Source: Cercophora sp. LCS_1 (Eukaryota; Ascomycota; Sordariomycetes; Sordariales; Lasiosphaeriaceae). Taken from it: DNA of 64,000 nucleotides. The stretch lies in assembly GCA_036250225.1 (NCBI GenBank), contig JAPZLL010000019.1, positions 310,001 through 374,000 on the forward strand, given 5' to 3'. The notes under the pieces are model-generated. The model did no database searches, was not told the DNA's origin, and saw nothing but the letters and a program-made list of their open reading frames with translations. Within the stretch, counting starts at the first letter, position 1, and each line of letters begins with the position of its first letter. Made by a program: the position numbers and the translations under genes. Positions 1 to 13,800 of this stretch are shown in pieces.

Positions 1-3000
1 CCGACTCCCAATCCCCGGCACTCGAGGTTCACACAAACGGCACCCCGGCCCGCCCGGACCAATTCCCACACCCCTCTTCTGCCATATCCAGGTGAACGAC
101 CCCCTAGCGCCGTCGCATCCTAGGTGCGAAGCAAATCCCCCAAGCGCTAAGATAGCGTCGCATGAAGACATCCCGTACGCACACCCCTATCCAGTGTTCA
201 ATCTACCAAGCAACGCAGGAATATGCCCATCTCAACCTCATCCCAAACGTGATCCATACCAACGCCACGCAATTATTCAAAACATCACATCGACGTAGCA
301 TCTAGGCCACGACCATGATTCGCCGTCTCCGCCCCGATACTGGTCTCCCGAAGCCCGCCGAGAGCCAGCCCACACGTGTCTCCACGTCATCTCCGTGCCC
401 CGTTGCTTCATTCCACCACCATCCCTCCTCCCGGCCGGCCGCAAGCTGATGCTATACTCCAGACCCATCCACAACGCCCGGCCGGGCGGGGACATCCTTC
501 CCCCTCTGATGTGCGGCGGGCCGAGACGGGAGACCAAAAGCCAATCCCATCCACTTTAGACAAGACTCCGATCAAACGTCACCATGCCCGCCCCGGTCGC
601 GGCAGCAATAAAATCATCACGTTATCCATCTGTAGCTATGCCCGTCGACAACAGCAAACCCCAGGTAAGTAGCACGTACCCGAGAAACACACACCCTTAC
701 TCATGTCACACATCAGAGGCGACGGCCAGATGCCCATTCACAACGCACATGGTATCTTGGCGCATCCATCCTCAGACATCCGGAAGCAAGCACTTGCCTT
801 CCCCAGCCCAATTGACGTCTCCCCAAGAGGCCCCGTTCGGCTTGCCAATGCACAATCCCATCTTTCCATGCCCGCCTAAAAAAAACATCATGAAAATTCA
901 CAAGGTTCCCACAGCCAAAAGTGCACAAACGACGCGGCGGCCCCCCATCTAGGGCCCGCTCCGGTAACGCAAAACGAGGGGTCCTGCTTCCACGCTGCAT
1001 GCTGCACAGCAGTTTAGTACCTGCACCGTCAACACACATTGCCTTCAAAACAGGCCTGGCAATGACGGGGTAAGTCATGGCGTGCTTAGGGTTCCGTCGC
1101 GCTAACCATGCAGAGCGAATTGCGCGCATGCTGCACGCTCAGACACGGACGCCGCCAAACGCGACGAGCGAAAATCGATCTCAACCCCTCAATACACTGA
1201 CCCCCCCTGCGCTTCCGTTTCGCTTTGCTTCGTTTTTGTTTGTGGCCTAGACCGTTTTCCCTTGCATCTTGCTTCCTCACCTTCGCTCGGCATCGCAGTG
1301 TCCGTTTGTATTATTCGATCGCGAAACCAGTTTCCCGAAGCAGCGACTCCTTTCAGCTTCGGACCGATCAACCAGCAAGGCTAAGCGCTGGGCATCTCAC
1401 TGACGTTACCTTGATCACCCTGCAGCGAGCACTGTAGCAGTGCTAGAGTAGGCCCGGGTAACCTGACCGACCACCGATTTGATATCAGCGGCTCGATCGG
1501 TCCCACTGCGAGAGACACAGCGGATGCTCCGGACGACCGCCCCAAGCAATCCGGCGACAAGAAGGGCCGACCGGGTTTTCAGAACATCTCGTCTCGGCAT
1601 TGATTGCCATGAGATTGCGGTTCCTGGTCGAGAGAGAGGTGCAGCGGGTATGACCATCTCCGTCCGTCATTGCGGGTACGAATCTCGCTGATGTCAAGCC
1701 GGAGCCCAATTGGGGCTTACCCAGGGTCGGCGATTCGGAAACGGTTGTATCTTGGCGCTGTTGATAAGCTTATTTGGGCTGGACAACCATTAGGTTAGTC
1801 AGCAGCGGGCTGGGGATATCCGTCTGTTTTCCTGCCGTGGTCTGGCCATAGGGTGGGGCTTGACGAGATCGCGGCAGATACATGTCGCAAGTTTTGCTTT
1901 TTTGCACTGGATGGACCTTGGTCCGAGACCCGCAGCCGCTTGCAGCCTCATCGCATCCTGGCCAGCAACTTCCAGCAGCGAATATGACCTCTCACCTTCA
2001 TGATGCCGCAACTTCGTGTTGGGACGGCAGCTCTGCTCCACCTCTGTCAGACGCCGGCCAGCCAGCGAGGCTGCTTCTAGCCAAACCTGGCCAAGAACCA
2101 ACATCCCGTCCATTTCTCTTGGTCATGCTCGTGAGTTATCGCTTCGCGCGCTTGTCCCGACGACGGAGATAGTTCCATTGCCAGCTCCGCTTGTTCATGG
2201 CTGCAGGGTGAGCTGCCGCTCGTCCCACGCCTTCGCATGGGGTGAAACATCATGAAATGCCATCGTCCAGCTTGCAACTTCCATCGGGCCGTTGCTGAAA
2301 ATTGGACCCAGATCCTCCTCGCCGCAGTCGAGGGTTTTTAGGTCGTCTTTCCCCTTCTTTGCCAATGCCGATCTGCCGGCGTCCGTGTGACCGATCTCCC
2401 ATGACGAAATTCCCTTTGCTTCTTCCCGTTCTTCGGCTCTCTGGCATTGCTTTTGCCGCTCTTGCCCCGCATCCTTGTGGCGTGCTGCCGGCGCCATTTG
2501 TTGATCTGGGGACGCCAGTTATGGCTGCAGTGAAACTTGCCCACTGGAACTTTTGTCATAAAAACCCCCAACTTGCCGTCAAATTGCCAGCAGTGGCGGG
2601 CGTGGGCGTGCATTCGCTTGTAACTGCCATGATGCCATGTTGGGAAGCCTGCATCGGCTCCAGGCCCCCCCCCCTCACGCAGGACCGTGTCATCGTGTTT
2701 CTGTGCCTTCATATCTTGGCTGTACGGGCTTGGTATCCGGCATGTCCGTATGTCTAGTGTCCTGCAGAGCAGAGCGGCAAGAGAAGCGACCCTGTTGGAA
2801 AGAAGATGTTCTGAGCGGGAGAGTGGGCGAGAGGACGCCCAATTCTGTGTTTGCCGCGCCCGTCTGTTGACGAAACGGCAGCGGCCTTGTCGTTGTTTGC
2901 TGAAGTGGAGGGTGTGAAGACCGTTTTCCGTCCCCACCCCACCGTTCCATCGGCGAAGTATGGACACGCCCCTGCGCTTCCCCTCTTCTGGCCCCTCACG

Positions 3001-6000
3001 CTCACGCTTCTCATCAGCGGAAATCGTTTCCAACCTCCTTGACCGAGAAACGATTTTTGACTGGTCAGCCAGCTTGATGCTGACCTTGAGTTCATGTGCG
3101 TACCCGGAACCCCGATGTCGAGTGTGTGCCAGGATCAGACCCTTGAGGCAATCACAACATGAGATGTTGAAGTCCGCCTTTGGAACGTCAACCCCGTGCC
3201 GGTTTCTGGTATAGCGATGCTGAGGTTTCGGTCTCGACGCCAGTTTCCGCGTGGGAACTCTGGCCAACGCCTCTCTACTCTTCGTCTTGACGGGCAACTG
3301 CGCCTCTATCATCGCTTGCTACCCTTCCAGGGTTCCAATCGTTGCATCTTCGGAAACACAATCACCTTCAACAAAACCAAGAGCCCACCGCCCATGACCC
3401 GCAGGGGGTACCTAAGCTGCAGGTCCGAGAGGATGCGGTTAGCCGCGATGGAGGGATTGTGGCAAGGGTGTGTGATATCGTGGAGCGGCACTCGAGATTT
3501 GCCGCTTGACGCACTTTGAGGGCATACCCCTGGAGAGCCTGGTTCGTGGGAGGAAGGTCGATGGACGAGCGGGCCTCGAAACGGTTCGTTGTTGGAGAAC
3601 AAGCCAGTTGGTTTTGCGGGGCCGCGGTAACCCGCAGCATAGCAGCTTCTGATATTAGTGTTCTCTAGGGAGCTGGAGGATTTGGCTCACGAACATGGGC
3701 AGGTACCCAGGAGCATGCGCAACTTTGTAGCAACGTCAGGATGGTCGCAGAGCCTCGCCTTCGCTCCGCCCAGTTGCTTTGCGGGAAGATGAGATCTCAA
3801 GGCCGCTTCGAGAACAGCATCTTGGCAACTACAACCACTCTGCTCCATCTGCGAATCATTCGAACTTGGCGGTTGCATTTGACATGCTGGGGTGGGTAAC
3901 AATTAGCAGGCTTGGCTATTATGTCATGGAGGGCGAGAAAGCGGGGAGGGGCAGGCGGGTTCGGACTGGACATGAGAACCCCAAATCATGTGGTGTGAAC
4001 GACGAAGGCGTAGCAACAGCCTTGGCGAATGATGGATCGCGATGGTTCATCTGCCACGGCTTGGGTCGGCCTATCGTCTCGCGCGATAGCCACGCCTCTG
4101 TGATCAGCTTGGAATCCGTATGTGCCAAGATGCGTCTGTCCCAGGAACCGTATTCTGATATCTGATATGTGATATGTGTGGCAGAAAACTTGAGTGCGTG
4201 TTGTTTCCGAACTGGCTGTTATTTGATCCGAGAACAGGAGGACCCGTCGAGTCACGAGGGACTCAACAGGTTGGCGGGACGTAAGGTGGAGAAATTCTGA
4301 AGCCACCGACCTTGCCTTAGAGGTTGGACCGACGGCCACTTGCATCTGAGTTGGTATACCTTCGGGGCTTTTGAACAGAATGAGCTAGAACAAGACTACC
4401 TTGAGGTTTAAGGCTGCGAAATATTGTATTCATGGTCAAGGCAGATCCCGGTGGGTAGGTAGTTAGGTACCCATACAGATATCGGCGCAGAGGTTGGCGT
4501 CATCTGCCCGTTGCACTCCCGGGTCACTCTTTCCCGAGATCGACGGCCTTGTCAATGATTCCATGCTGCGGCTCCATTGGATGCTCCAACCTCACCTACC
4601 TAGGTGAACTTGGCCGCCTCTTATTGGAAGAAGGGATTGCGGGCTGTGTTCCTCGAAAGAGGATTGGAGGATGCCAACCTCCCCTGCTCTGGAAGACGTC
4701 TGACACCCAGGACAGGAAGGAAGTCACTTCACGTAGCTCCCTGTCGCAGTTGCAAATACTGGGCTGTATCGCCATCCAGAAAGGAACTTAAGCCTTGGAA
4801 GGCTCAGGAAATCACCTCCTAGCATGCTATCTACCCATCTTGCGAGTGAGTGCACGGCCTCCACCGGCAAGGTGGCTTTTCCTTGGTTCCAATTCGAATG
4901 CTGGCGTCTTTTGCCGAAGCCAAGCTTGCCAAGGGCCTCGATGTCCCAGGACCGGCAGACGCAGCAGCAGCATGACGGAGGTCAAGTCAACGGCTCGTAT
5001 GCCTTGGTGTCCCGTTTGGGCCTGGGGCCATCTGCAGGCGCACCACCCTACCTATCAAAATACCCCGAAAGGGTCTCGAGCAGGTGATTGTGTGAGGCCC
5101 CGAAAGGCATGATACATCTCGTAATCGCGTGGGAGGAGAAAGTGGAAGTGGTGGTGGTGTTGTTGCATGACGGATATTACCTCCCAGAACCGACGGGCGA
5201 ATCGATTCATGGGCTACTGCCGCGCACCAAGAATGCCGTGTAACATGGCGTTCTGATCAAGCTGGTGGCGCCGGGACAGAGCCAGAATCTCACCGGGAGT
5301 GTCCCATGTTCCAAGGGCACGCACGATGGCGTGCATCGCCTGCCGTGTTACCTTCCCTGACCGCAAGCAAGGCGCAACGGCCACCCCCTCCCAAATGAAG
5401 TCTACCGAGCACTTGCTGTCAGCGACCGGATTGGGCTGTCGGCGCGATAGTGATTGGTCATTCATCGCCTGTCGTCGCCCGTCACACTCAGCAGCAACCA
5501 GCTCAGTGTGATGGTCCCAAGACTAAGTATCCCTTGTCCTCATTGGATGCCAGCGTGAGATGTGAAGACACCTTGACCAGTCCCGTCAGTCTATCTAGTT
5601 CTAGCGGATGCCATTCTATCCCATTACCACGAAGGGCTGGCACTACTGATCCCGCCAACCCCCGAGGACTCATGCGAGCACCCATTATTACCAAGTCCAT
5701 TAGAAGCTGCCGTGGAGGCAGCTCCCGTCGTTTTCAGACCCAGCCCTGAGAAAGGCACCGGAAAACAAGTCAGTCTATATCCCATGGAGGGCTCAAGAGC
5801 ACGACCAACGCTCTCCCATGCTCCAGCCGAGTTGCGCTTGCAATGCCATTACATCCCAATACCCAATGCCCAGTTAAATAACCCGTAGATAAAAAAAAAA
5901 AAAACTTTTAGCCCAGAAAACCCGCCAACTTTTGTTGGGTGTGAAAAAATCCCTGGAAACAATATCCCAATGCCAGCCCTGCACCCTGAGGGCGCTGGCG

Positions 6001-6183
6001 AGTCCTGTTTTCCCTCAACCCTGCGCCGTATCCATGATCAGAGAAAAATCAAATCCCTATCGTTCAGCCGTTCCAATCGTGATCGTCATGTCATGGGAAG
6101 CCATGCGGAGCACGGCTGGTACTGTCCAAAATCTGGGAGGGCCCCAAAACGGCCCCCATCTTCTGGCGGCCACATCAGAACAT
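1..6183. other. Gene-poor stretch, no supported gene
   Basis: Six kilobases in which I see no recognisable protein family, tRNA or mobile element. Open frames exist on both strands, the longest 324 codons at 2338-3312 (-). None shows a family motif or splice-linked continuation, and their residue make-up looks random. The stretch contains a 14-A tract at 5891-5904 and ACCTAGGT-like motifs near 4451-4472 and 4591-4610. It lies downstream of the Cps1-like gene, whose 3' UTR must occupy its right end. Confidence 0.6.
5891..5904. repeat. Poly(A) tract, 14 A
   Basis: Uninterrupted run of 14 A on the + strand. It lies about 280 bp beyond the stop of the minus-strand Cps1-like gene, so that gene's transcript would read it as T. 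It is a simple homopolymer, with nothing to show a retrotransposed copy such as an adjoining coding segment or flanking duplication. Confidence 0.9.
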
Positions 6184-7847
6184 CTAGTTCCTGAGTTTCA
6201 TTGGCCTTCCCTTCTCTGCACATCCGTTGATGTCCTGTTTGTTTGGAGACATGATCGCACGGCGGGTTTGCGTGCTGAGAGTATAGCGAATGGGGTCTGG
6301 CATATCCGGGCCCGCCGGAGTGGTCATACTCTGGCTGCGAGGTGGCTTCTCTTGCAAGCGGAACTGGTTGTGTTCATCGCCGTCTGCACGACTGCCCCAA
6401 GAAGTCTGCAATCGTTGTCAGTGACGGGTAAAGCCCTAGGCAGCGGGGCATTGGCCAACGTACATGCTTCAGGGTGAAGAGCGCATAGAGTTTAATCAAG
6501 CCGTGGAAGTAGCCAAAAATAATTGATACGGGGAGGAAGACAATATCGCGGGGATTCTTCCGGAACAGGCCCACGAGCTTGACAACCTTGGTGAAGCAGA
6601 ACATGAAAGCAATCTCAGCTCCCAACAGCGCATATCGATCGGACGGCTGCCATTCCGCCGTTGCCCACCAGCACGAAAGGAGCAGGAGGGGGTCGGTAAT
6701 GAAGGCCAATGAGGTGAAGGTAGCAAGATGTAGGGCATATGTGCACCAGGGCTGTTGACTGTTGGCATTGGTTAGTTGGGGGAGTTTTGGATCGGGTGGG
6801 GTCGAACGCACGTAAGCACATATCTCTCGTGCACCAGGCTGGTCCAATTGCTCCTCCAGTTGCTTCGGGCCCAACGAGAACATTGGTACAGGAACTTGAC
6901 ACTCGTTTCCAGCGTCGTCTCGATTTCGCATTCGGCGTTGTATTGCACCCAGGTCTTCCACTGATGTGCGACCAACCAGCGAGTCACGAAATTGTCGTCG
7001 TCTGCATTGAGAATGTACTTGCCCCATTTCTCGTTCTTGAAGCCGTCCAGGAAGTCGTAGCTCTTGAGGATCTCTGTTCGGTATGCCCCGGTGCGCCCCG
7101 ACATGCACGACGTGCCTCCGTCAATGTTGTGAGTTGCCGAGATCTCAAAGTTGCGCCGTTCGATGTAGGCTGCGCCGAGCCAGTTGTATACGAGCGTCAT
7201 GAAGTCGCCGTTGACGCGTTTCACCCTCTGACATGTCCCAACACCACCCATCTTCTCGTCCTCAAAGGGCGCAAGCAACCAGGGAATAAGCGTGACAGGC
7301 CATTCCACATCATCGTCAGCCATGACCGTGATCGGCGTGTTGACATGGTCCTCCTCTAGAGCCTTGCAAACTTGCAGTCGTTTGTTGGCCTTGTCGACAT
7401 GAAGCACCTCGATCGCCGTAGGATGGCCATTTCCCTCGGGGAGCAGTGTCTTCGCCATGCGCCTCAAAGCCTCGTACTTGTTGTATGTTGTCACCAATAT
7501 CAGTTTTGCAGGACGGCATGCTAGAATGCTCTCCAGCGAATCGCGCAGCTCCTCAAAATGGTTGTGAATCGTGGGGATGATGACAGTCACATCGTCGGCA
7601 GTATATTTGGCCTTCTCATGCTTTGGAAGTACTGACTCGTACGTCCAGTGACTTATGCAGTGCACGATGAGCCGCACGTATCGCCAGAGCCTGGGACAGG
7701 AATTAGCACAGAACTAGAGGGACGGGCAGGGAGAGCATGCAGCTTAGGGATGTCGACGTACCAGAGTGAAGTGTGAAATACGACCCAAAACTTCACGGAC
7801 CAGAGAAAGTCCAGTCTCGGAATTACAATATCCATTAACCAAGCCAT
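6184..7847 (-). CDS. Cps1-type family 2 glycosyltransferase (membrane polysaccharide synthase)
   Basis: Four exons, 7847-7762, 7690-6812, 6758-6464 and 6405-6184, give 493 residues. All junctions are GT-AG and phase-consistent, with a CTAAC branch at 6775-6771. An N-terminal hydrophobic segment (about residues 5-45) precedes the GT-A domain. That domain begins DDVTVIIPTIHN and carries ADDDVEWP (about 153-160), a second NADDDNFVTRW and the QCSRWARSNWRSNW acceptor-site motif, the processive-synthase pattern shared with hyaluronan and chitin synthases. Three hydrophobic segments follow, then a polar tail after LKHTSWGSR. Known for the family: fungal Cps1/GT2 proteins sit in membranes and are needed for hyphal growth on solid surfaces in plant pathogens and for a surface polymer in Cryptococcus. 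The polymer made here cannot be read from sequence. The gene stands alone, with no biosynthetic neighbours. Family assignment is firm and exon structure nearly certain. Confidence 0.92.
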
Positions 7848-10800
7848 GCTGTTGGCAAGCCGGAAGCCAATTCGACCGTAGTTGATATCTTGTTGATGTG
7901 ATGAAGAGAAGCGGCAGGTGTTCGCTTCTGTTTTGTCTAACCGGCGACTCTACCCTCGGGAAGATCGTGAATGTCGTTGTTTGGGGGACGCCACACGCCT
8001 TGTGGAAGATTGGAGAGGGGTCGTGTAACCGAGCAGATGTGGCGTGAGGTGCCGAGAGCGGACGTTGGTGGGATATCCGTAGGTCAAGGAAGGGGGAAGA
8101 TCGAAGGGGCAGGTGAGGGCTGCTCAAACGAGAACTATCATAGATTGTCCCGCAGAATAGTAGTAGCCAGCTCAATGAGATTGGTGTCCCCGGTGTTGTC
8201 GTAGGTGTCAACCTCGGCCTAGTCGAGTTGGAGGCGAAACAAACTAAACGACGGGCTCAGGAAACCTCGAGTTCGGCGGGGACGGGCCCTAGATGAGGCT
8301 CCCTAGGGTAATTGTACACACAAGATGAAGGCAGTTCAAGGAAATAAAGCCATTGCAAAGACCAATTGGTCTTATGGAACATCAATGACAAAAAAGAAAC
8401 AAGGCCGTGGGTTGCTCCGTGTGTTCTAGACTCGAGGGAGGGAGGGACCACCGGATATATAGGCAAGTAGCTGAGGCAAGCATCGAAGCAGACGAGAGAG
8501 CAGCAAGACAACAAGATACCCGCGGCCGAACATGGAAGCGAGTCCACGACCCACGTCTACGATGCGTGATGTGCTGGGGCTACGCAGCACAGACGAATGG
8601 CGACGCGCCATGGTCTGCAAGAAGAAGAAAGACGAAAAGAACGAGCAGAAATTCGGCAGTACAGAATACGACTGTGGAGGCGGGCAAACGGCCGTCCAGC
8701 AAGGTACTTAGTACTGCCTACGTTGTCGTGGTGAAGTGGATGGGATGGGAAAGCAATTTTAGCAGACAGGTACTAGGTGGTACCTCTGTACCTACCTCAC
8801 ATATCAGAGCTGCATGTGCCTTAGCTGCTTCAAAACGACCTCCATTTTGATGCGCACCTTGTTGAAGGTAAGGTAATGTGGATGGGAAGAGTGGAAACCA
8901 GCGGCGGGTACGCAAATGCTCTCCAACTGTGAAGAGCTATATCAAATCGGGAAGAGGGGTGGTTGTAGAGCAACGGCAACGACCGGGGTCCTCCCTGTCA
9001 GGCATGCTTGGGGAAGAGGGGAGGGGCGTGTGGCCAACACTGGCCTTGTGCTTGCTGTGAAACGGAAGCCACCACCTGACGCCTGAGGTGCCCGTTACCA
9101 AAATCTTTTGGCAGTCACACAAAAGCGAGCGAACGAAGGACGCAACGCCTGATTCCCATTGTCTGTCCCTTTGCTCAAAGAGTCAATCGTCGCGCTGGCT
9201 TGCCCTCTGTTGTTTCTATCTCTCGCGCAGCGCAACACGCCCCGATTGCTGCCCGCACCGCCCGTCACATCCGTTTCCGAACCTGTTCAAGGTTGCTGAA
9301 GGGACAGAAAGCACATGGGTTTCCACAACGAACCGCAGAGCCAAGGCCAGGCTCTGGAGTCTGGCCACAAACGCGATCAAGCGGACCCGCTCACCCCCGC
9401 CAAAACAGTGCGCAATCAGCGACTGGCTCACCTCTTGAGGCTTTAAAAAGGGCTTCATGGCCGTGCGGAGTTGTCTTGGACGGCCCACAAGCACCCCCCA
9501 GCCTGCATGGGCCGACACTAGACTGGAAGTCAGGGACTGTACTCCGACGGTACCTACTTTGGCCTTGGACCGCGGGACAGACAGGCAGTGAGCCTCCAGG
9601 CCAACGCCCTGTCCGGTAGCAAAAGCTCACCCTTCTAGCTGCTAGCTTCGTCATTCTGCATCCTATGGGGCACAACGCCCAGTTGGCAACGTAACTCGCT
9701 GTCGTAGTAGTCCCTCGCACCGGAGCTTATGGGCTGTTATCGATGGGCGGTCGCCGGCGGGCCAGACCGCACCGGAGATCGTTCGAGAGTCCGTTATAGA
9801 CCCCCAATCTGGCGGCAGCGGCCCGTGACGGGAGCATCTCTCTGGCCACTGGTGTTCGCTGCTGGGCGGCGAGAGATATCACACAGCGAGGCGTTTCGCC
9901 GTTGGTCAATCACGAACGGATACTAGTGGGCCTCTTGTCCGCGCGCTTTCCCTGGTGGGCCAAGCCTCTCCATCGAAGGGCTAGGTAGCACGATGATCGA
10001 TCGATCTTCGGGGTGCTCTCGGCAGGGTCTGACAGTCATAAAACGGCTCTCGTGGATCTTTTCCTCGGCAATCTCACCTCGCAACTCGGTTCATTGCTAT
10101 AGAGACATGATCAAAAATGCGCCTGCCACATTGTTGCGGACCCGGACGCTGAAATTCCCGTAGCGCCGCGTTGAGCTGGTGGAATCAAATCGGGGGCGGG
10201 CGGCGGCATGGTGGGGGCAACGGACGAGCCCCGTCGAACCCCGTCATCCGTCCTCGGCAAGGGACTGTCGCTGAACTGCTCTCAACTCTCCCGCTTCCAA
10301 TTACAGCAACGGGGTTGATATGTCCGAGTTTCGCGGCCAGAGGCCAACAAGGCTGTAAGTGCAAGGCCGTGCTGTCAAGCTTTACCAAGCAGGGCCCCTT
10401 TGGCTGCAGTCGTCGGCCCTTGTCTAGACCAAAGGGGAAAATGGGTGTCTGTCACGCTTCAGTAACTTCCATATGGGGAACCGCCTGTTGCGCGGGGGTA
10501 GGGGAGGGACGGCGAGCTTGGGGAAGAGGGCCCGCAAAAGCCCATCTCCCAAACGGATCCTGTATCCGTACCGTCCGTTCCTCGACGGAAACGCAGGGGG
10601 CGTGGGGTGGAGCACAATCGCTGCTCCGTGCTTCGGCCGTGAGAGCCCACGGTTGAAGAAACGACGCCGGCGAGCGAACGAGCCAATGCTCTGCCGATGT
10701 TTGTTAATTCGCCGTGTGCCGTCTGCGAACACACGGGCGGCAAGGAATCAATCGTAGGACCTGAACGCGGGATGGCCCACGATGGCAGGCACGCTGGATG

Positions 10801-13800
10801 GCGGACAAGCGTCGATATGGGCCATGCTTGCGACAAACCCATTTGCTAAGGGATATTGGAAGCCCGCGGGTTGGGGCTGCTGTCAGGGTCGCCTCTCAAT
10901 GCAGGTACGGCGGTACGGCGCTGGCATCGGCGTCGGCGTCGTGACAAGTATAGCAGCTTGCACTTCCAAGGAGGGAAGCTCTGGTTGTTGGATTGGGCAA
11001 CAAGATTCACGAGTCCATGGACACATCACCATGCACGAAACACTCCCGCCCTCGGCCGCTTCTTGTCGTCCACCGCAAACCTCTGGCGGTTCATTCAATG
11101 GCTCGCTGAGGGCTCGTGAGAACAGGGGCATGGGCCTGGCGCTCGCCGAGGACGTTTGATCCGGCACGGACAAGGGCCAGGCTCGATGAGACCCTGGCTC
11201 GACGCGGCTACAAGGCCAAGCGGGAATGTCGCCGAGGTGTGATGTGTGTAAAAAGGACGTGCTCCTCCCCGCTCCCGGTTGAGAGAGGGGCCGTGATGAG
11301 GATCCGAGTTGAACCAAACCGCGTGCCCTTGTGGATGAACGGCTCGACAACACGCAAAAGGCCCGGAGCCGAGGACAGTACCGAGTCCAGCGCGCACATC
11401 GTGATTCGCGCCCCGGCAGGACCCTCGTCGGCGTCTCAACCGGTCAGTATCTGAATCCGTCTCCCATGCCGACACCGATGCTCTGAAACCGCGCTCTCCT
11501 GCAGCCCGCAGCAGCGCGCATCATCAGAGGGAAAATTTTCAGTTTCCAATGACCTACATGAAAAGCTGCTGCTGCAATCACACACATCGTCCCTTGCCTG
11601 CCACGCCGTCCAAGCGAGTCCAGAAGCATGTAGCAGATGCACAGAACGCCGCATTCTGGGCCTCGGACGATGCGCACCACACTGTTGACACTGACCGGTC
11701 AATGGCTTGCCTGATGATGGTCCTTTTTTAGTTCTCGCTGAAAAAAAGGGACCAGTCGTACAGAAACACAACAGTGCGGATGATCTGCTGTTGAGGGTCA
11801 TGCTGAGACTGGGCATGGCAACCTACGCAGTAATGGCACGGAGCGCTTCAGGGCGTCTGTAATACCCACCTTGGGTCCGGCGGCCGGCCCCAAAGACAGT
11901 GCGGAGCGCGAAGGCTTCGGGCCGGTCCTCCCTTCGGCCACCCACGTCTTCAACACTCCAGCCACCACACATCGGGCCAATGCTTAGGAGGGATGCCAAC
12001 GCATCCTCGTGCCGTGCGACTCCCGCTTCTCCCCACAAGTTACATCGTCCAAGCTCCGCCGCCCCTCCCCACCCTCCCTCGCAAGAAAATTTCAGCGAGT
12101 ATGTGAGAGAGGCACATCACCAACTTTACACTCGGCCCCCTGCACCCGACTGTTTCTGGAACTTGCTTCAAAGCGCCACTAGTATGAGCCGAGCCCCCAT
12201 CAACTTCGCCCTTGTGCCACCGTCGCCGATGCAACAGCTTTGTCGAGTCGTGTGCTCTTCGGGTGCCATGAGGGTGGTGTTGTGCAACCCGGCGACACAT
12301 ACCTAAGGTACGTTAGCCGCATGTCGGGTCGGCCATCACCGCCACGGCGACTTGTTGGCTCGCAAGGAATTTCGATCCTGTGGGTTTCGTTCGTCCAACC
12401 GACTTGGCACCACTCGTTGTGCGTCGCGCTTCGAATGCAAGAGTCAGTGGAAAGCATTGTTGGGTGGCGGCAGGCGGCAGGCGGCATCAAAACGGAAGAG
12501 GGCCGGTCGCTGCGGCGGCAGCGGGCTGGAAGTTCTTCCTGACCACTCAAAGAGGGCTGCTGCCAACGCCCGACATCAAACGGCATGGCGGGCAGTTTCG
12601 TCGCCGAGTATCGGCTACCCAAAGGAAATGGCTGGCTGGCATGGAGATCTCCCGAGCCTGCCCGATCTTTGAGAGATGTTGAGCATTAGGGTCCCCACGG
12701 ACACATCCCACTCGCATCAGTGCCCTTCCCTCACTCGCTGTTTCGACTTAGACTGAAAATTTAGTGCGCGGAGAACACGCGCGCCAAGCACTATCCCGCA
12801 ATCTCATGTTGGCGTTGAAGAAAAATCTGCGACATGGTTTTGAGTTGACCTGTCACCTTGCCGCCGTCAAGATCCATTCTCCCCCGCATGCGCGCGCAGG
12901 AGGCACGAAGGACAGGCCACGACGCCCTATTGCCGTAATATTATTTCATCGCTAGGCTCGGGAAACAGTCTCAGTATCGAGAACTCAGGGCTGTTATCCA
13001 TGGCCGACGACCCGGAACATTGCAGATGCCCAACCGGGGTCTGTGGAGCTGCGGGTGTTTGGCGGGCGTTCCGTATGGTTGAACAGGTGAGGGCAATCGT
13101 ACTGCGAACGCATCATCATAGGCGCGGATGCAAGTTGATGGTCGTTGAAGATGTGGAAGTCCCAAACGCGCGGAAGCCATGAACAAGCGCAACTCATCGC
13201 GGCTACCCCCAGGCGCCCGTTTGGTAGGCGGGGGCGGGGTCGCATGCCCTGTCTTCTCAACAAACCAAGAAAATCCAGCCTTGGAAAATTGGAACCAGTG
13301 TCGACACGGACTCTCTTTCACGCGAAGCGGGCAACAACATGGCATGGCTCGGAACGTTCAAGAGTGCGCAGGTACCGAATACATGACATCCGCCACCGAG
13401 AAATTTCGTCACCGAGCATCGATTGGTCCGTCTGCACCCTCGGGAAAAGCCGCGGACCATGGATAGAGAGAGAGTTGCAACAACTAATTTGCTGCCACGC
13501 TTCCCCCAAAGTCCCAAGGAATGAGTTCCCAAGATGGCGGGGGAGGGTAGCACACCCACCCTGATTGTCTCCGGCAACCAGCGCAGCCGGCTCGTTCAGC
13601 GATCTCCCCGTCGAGCTAATAAGCATTTTGGAGTCGCTCCATCTTTGGCTGAATCGGCTCAGCAAATTCCCAAGAGCAAACAAGATCACCAGGCAATCTG
13701 GAAGAAGTATTGCACCTCTGAAGACTGTGGTCCATCACGATCGCCATGATGCGCATGGGCACAGATGCCGTGAGGTTAGAGAAAAACAAAAGACCACCAC

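Noticed and set aside
2338..3312. Open frame of 324 codons on the - strand
   Set aside because: Longest frame of the left stretch but Arg/His/Cys-rich without any domain signature, and mirrored by open frames on the other strand; GC-rich chance frame more likely.
6739..7359. Open frame of 206 codons on the + strand inside the Cps1-like gene
   Set aside because: It is the antisense shadow of the glycosyltransferase exons.
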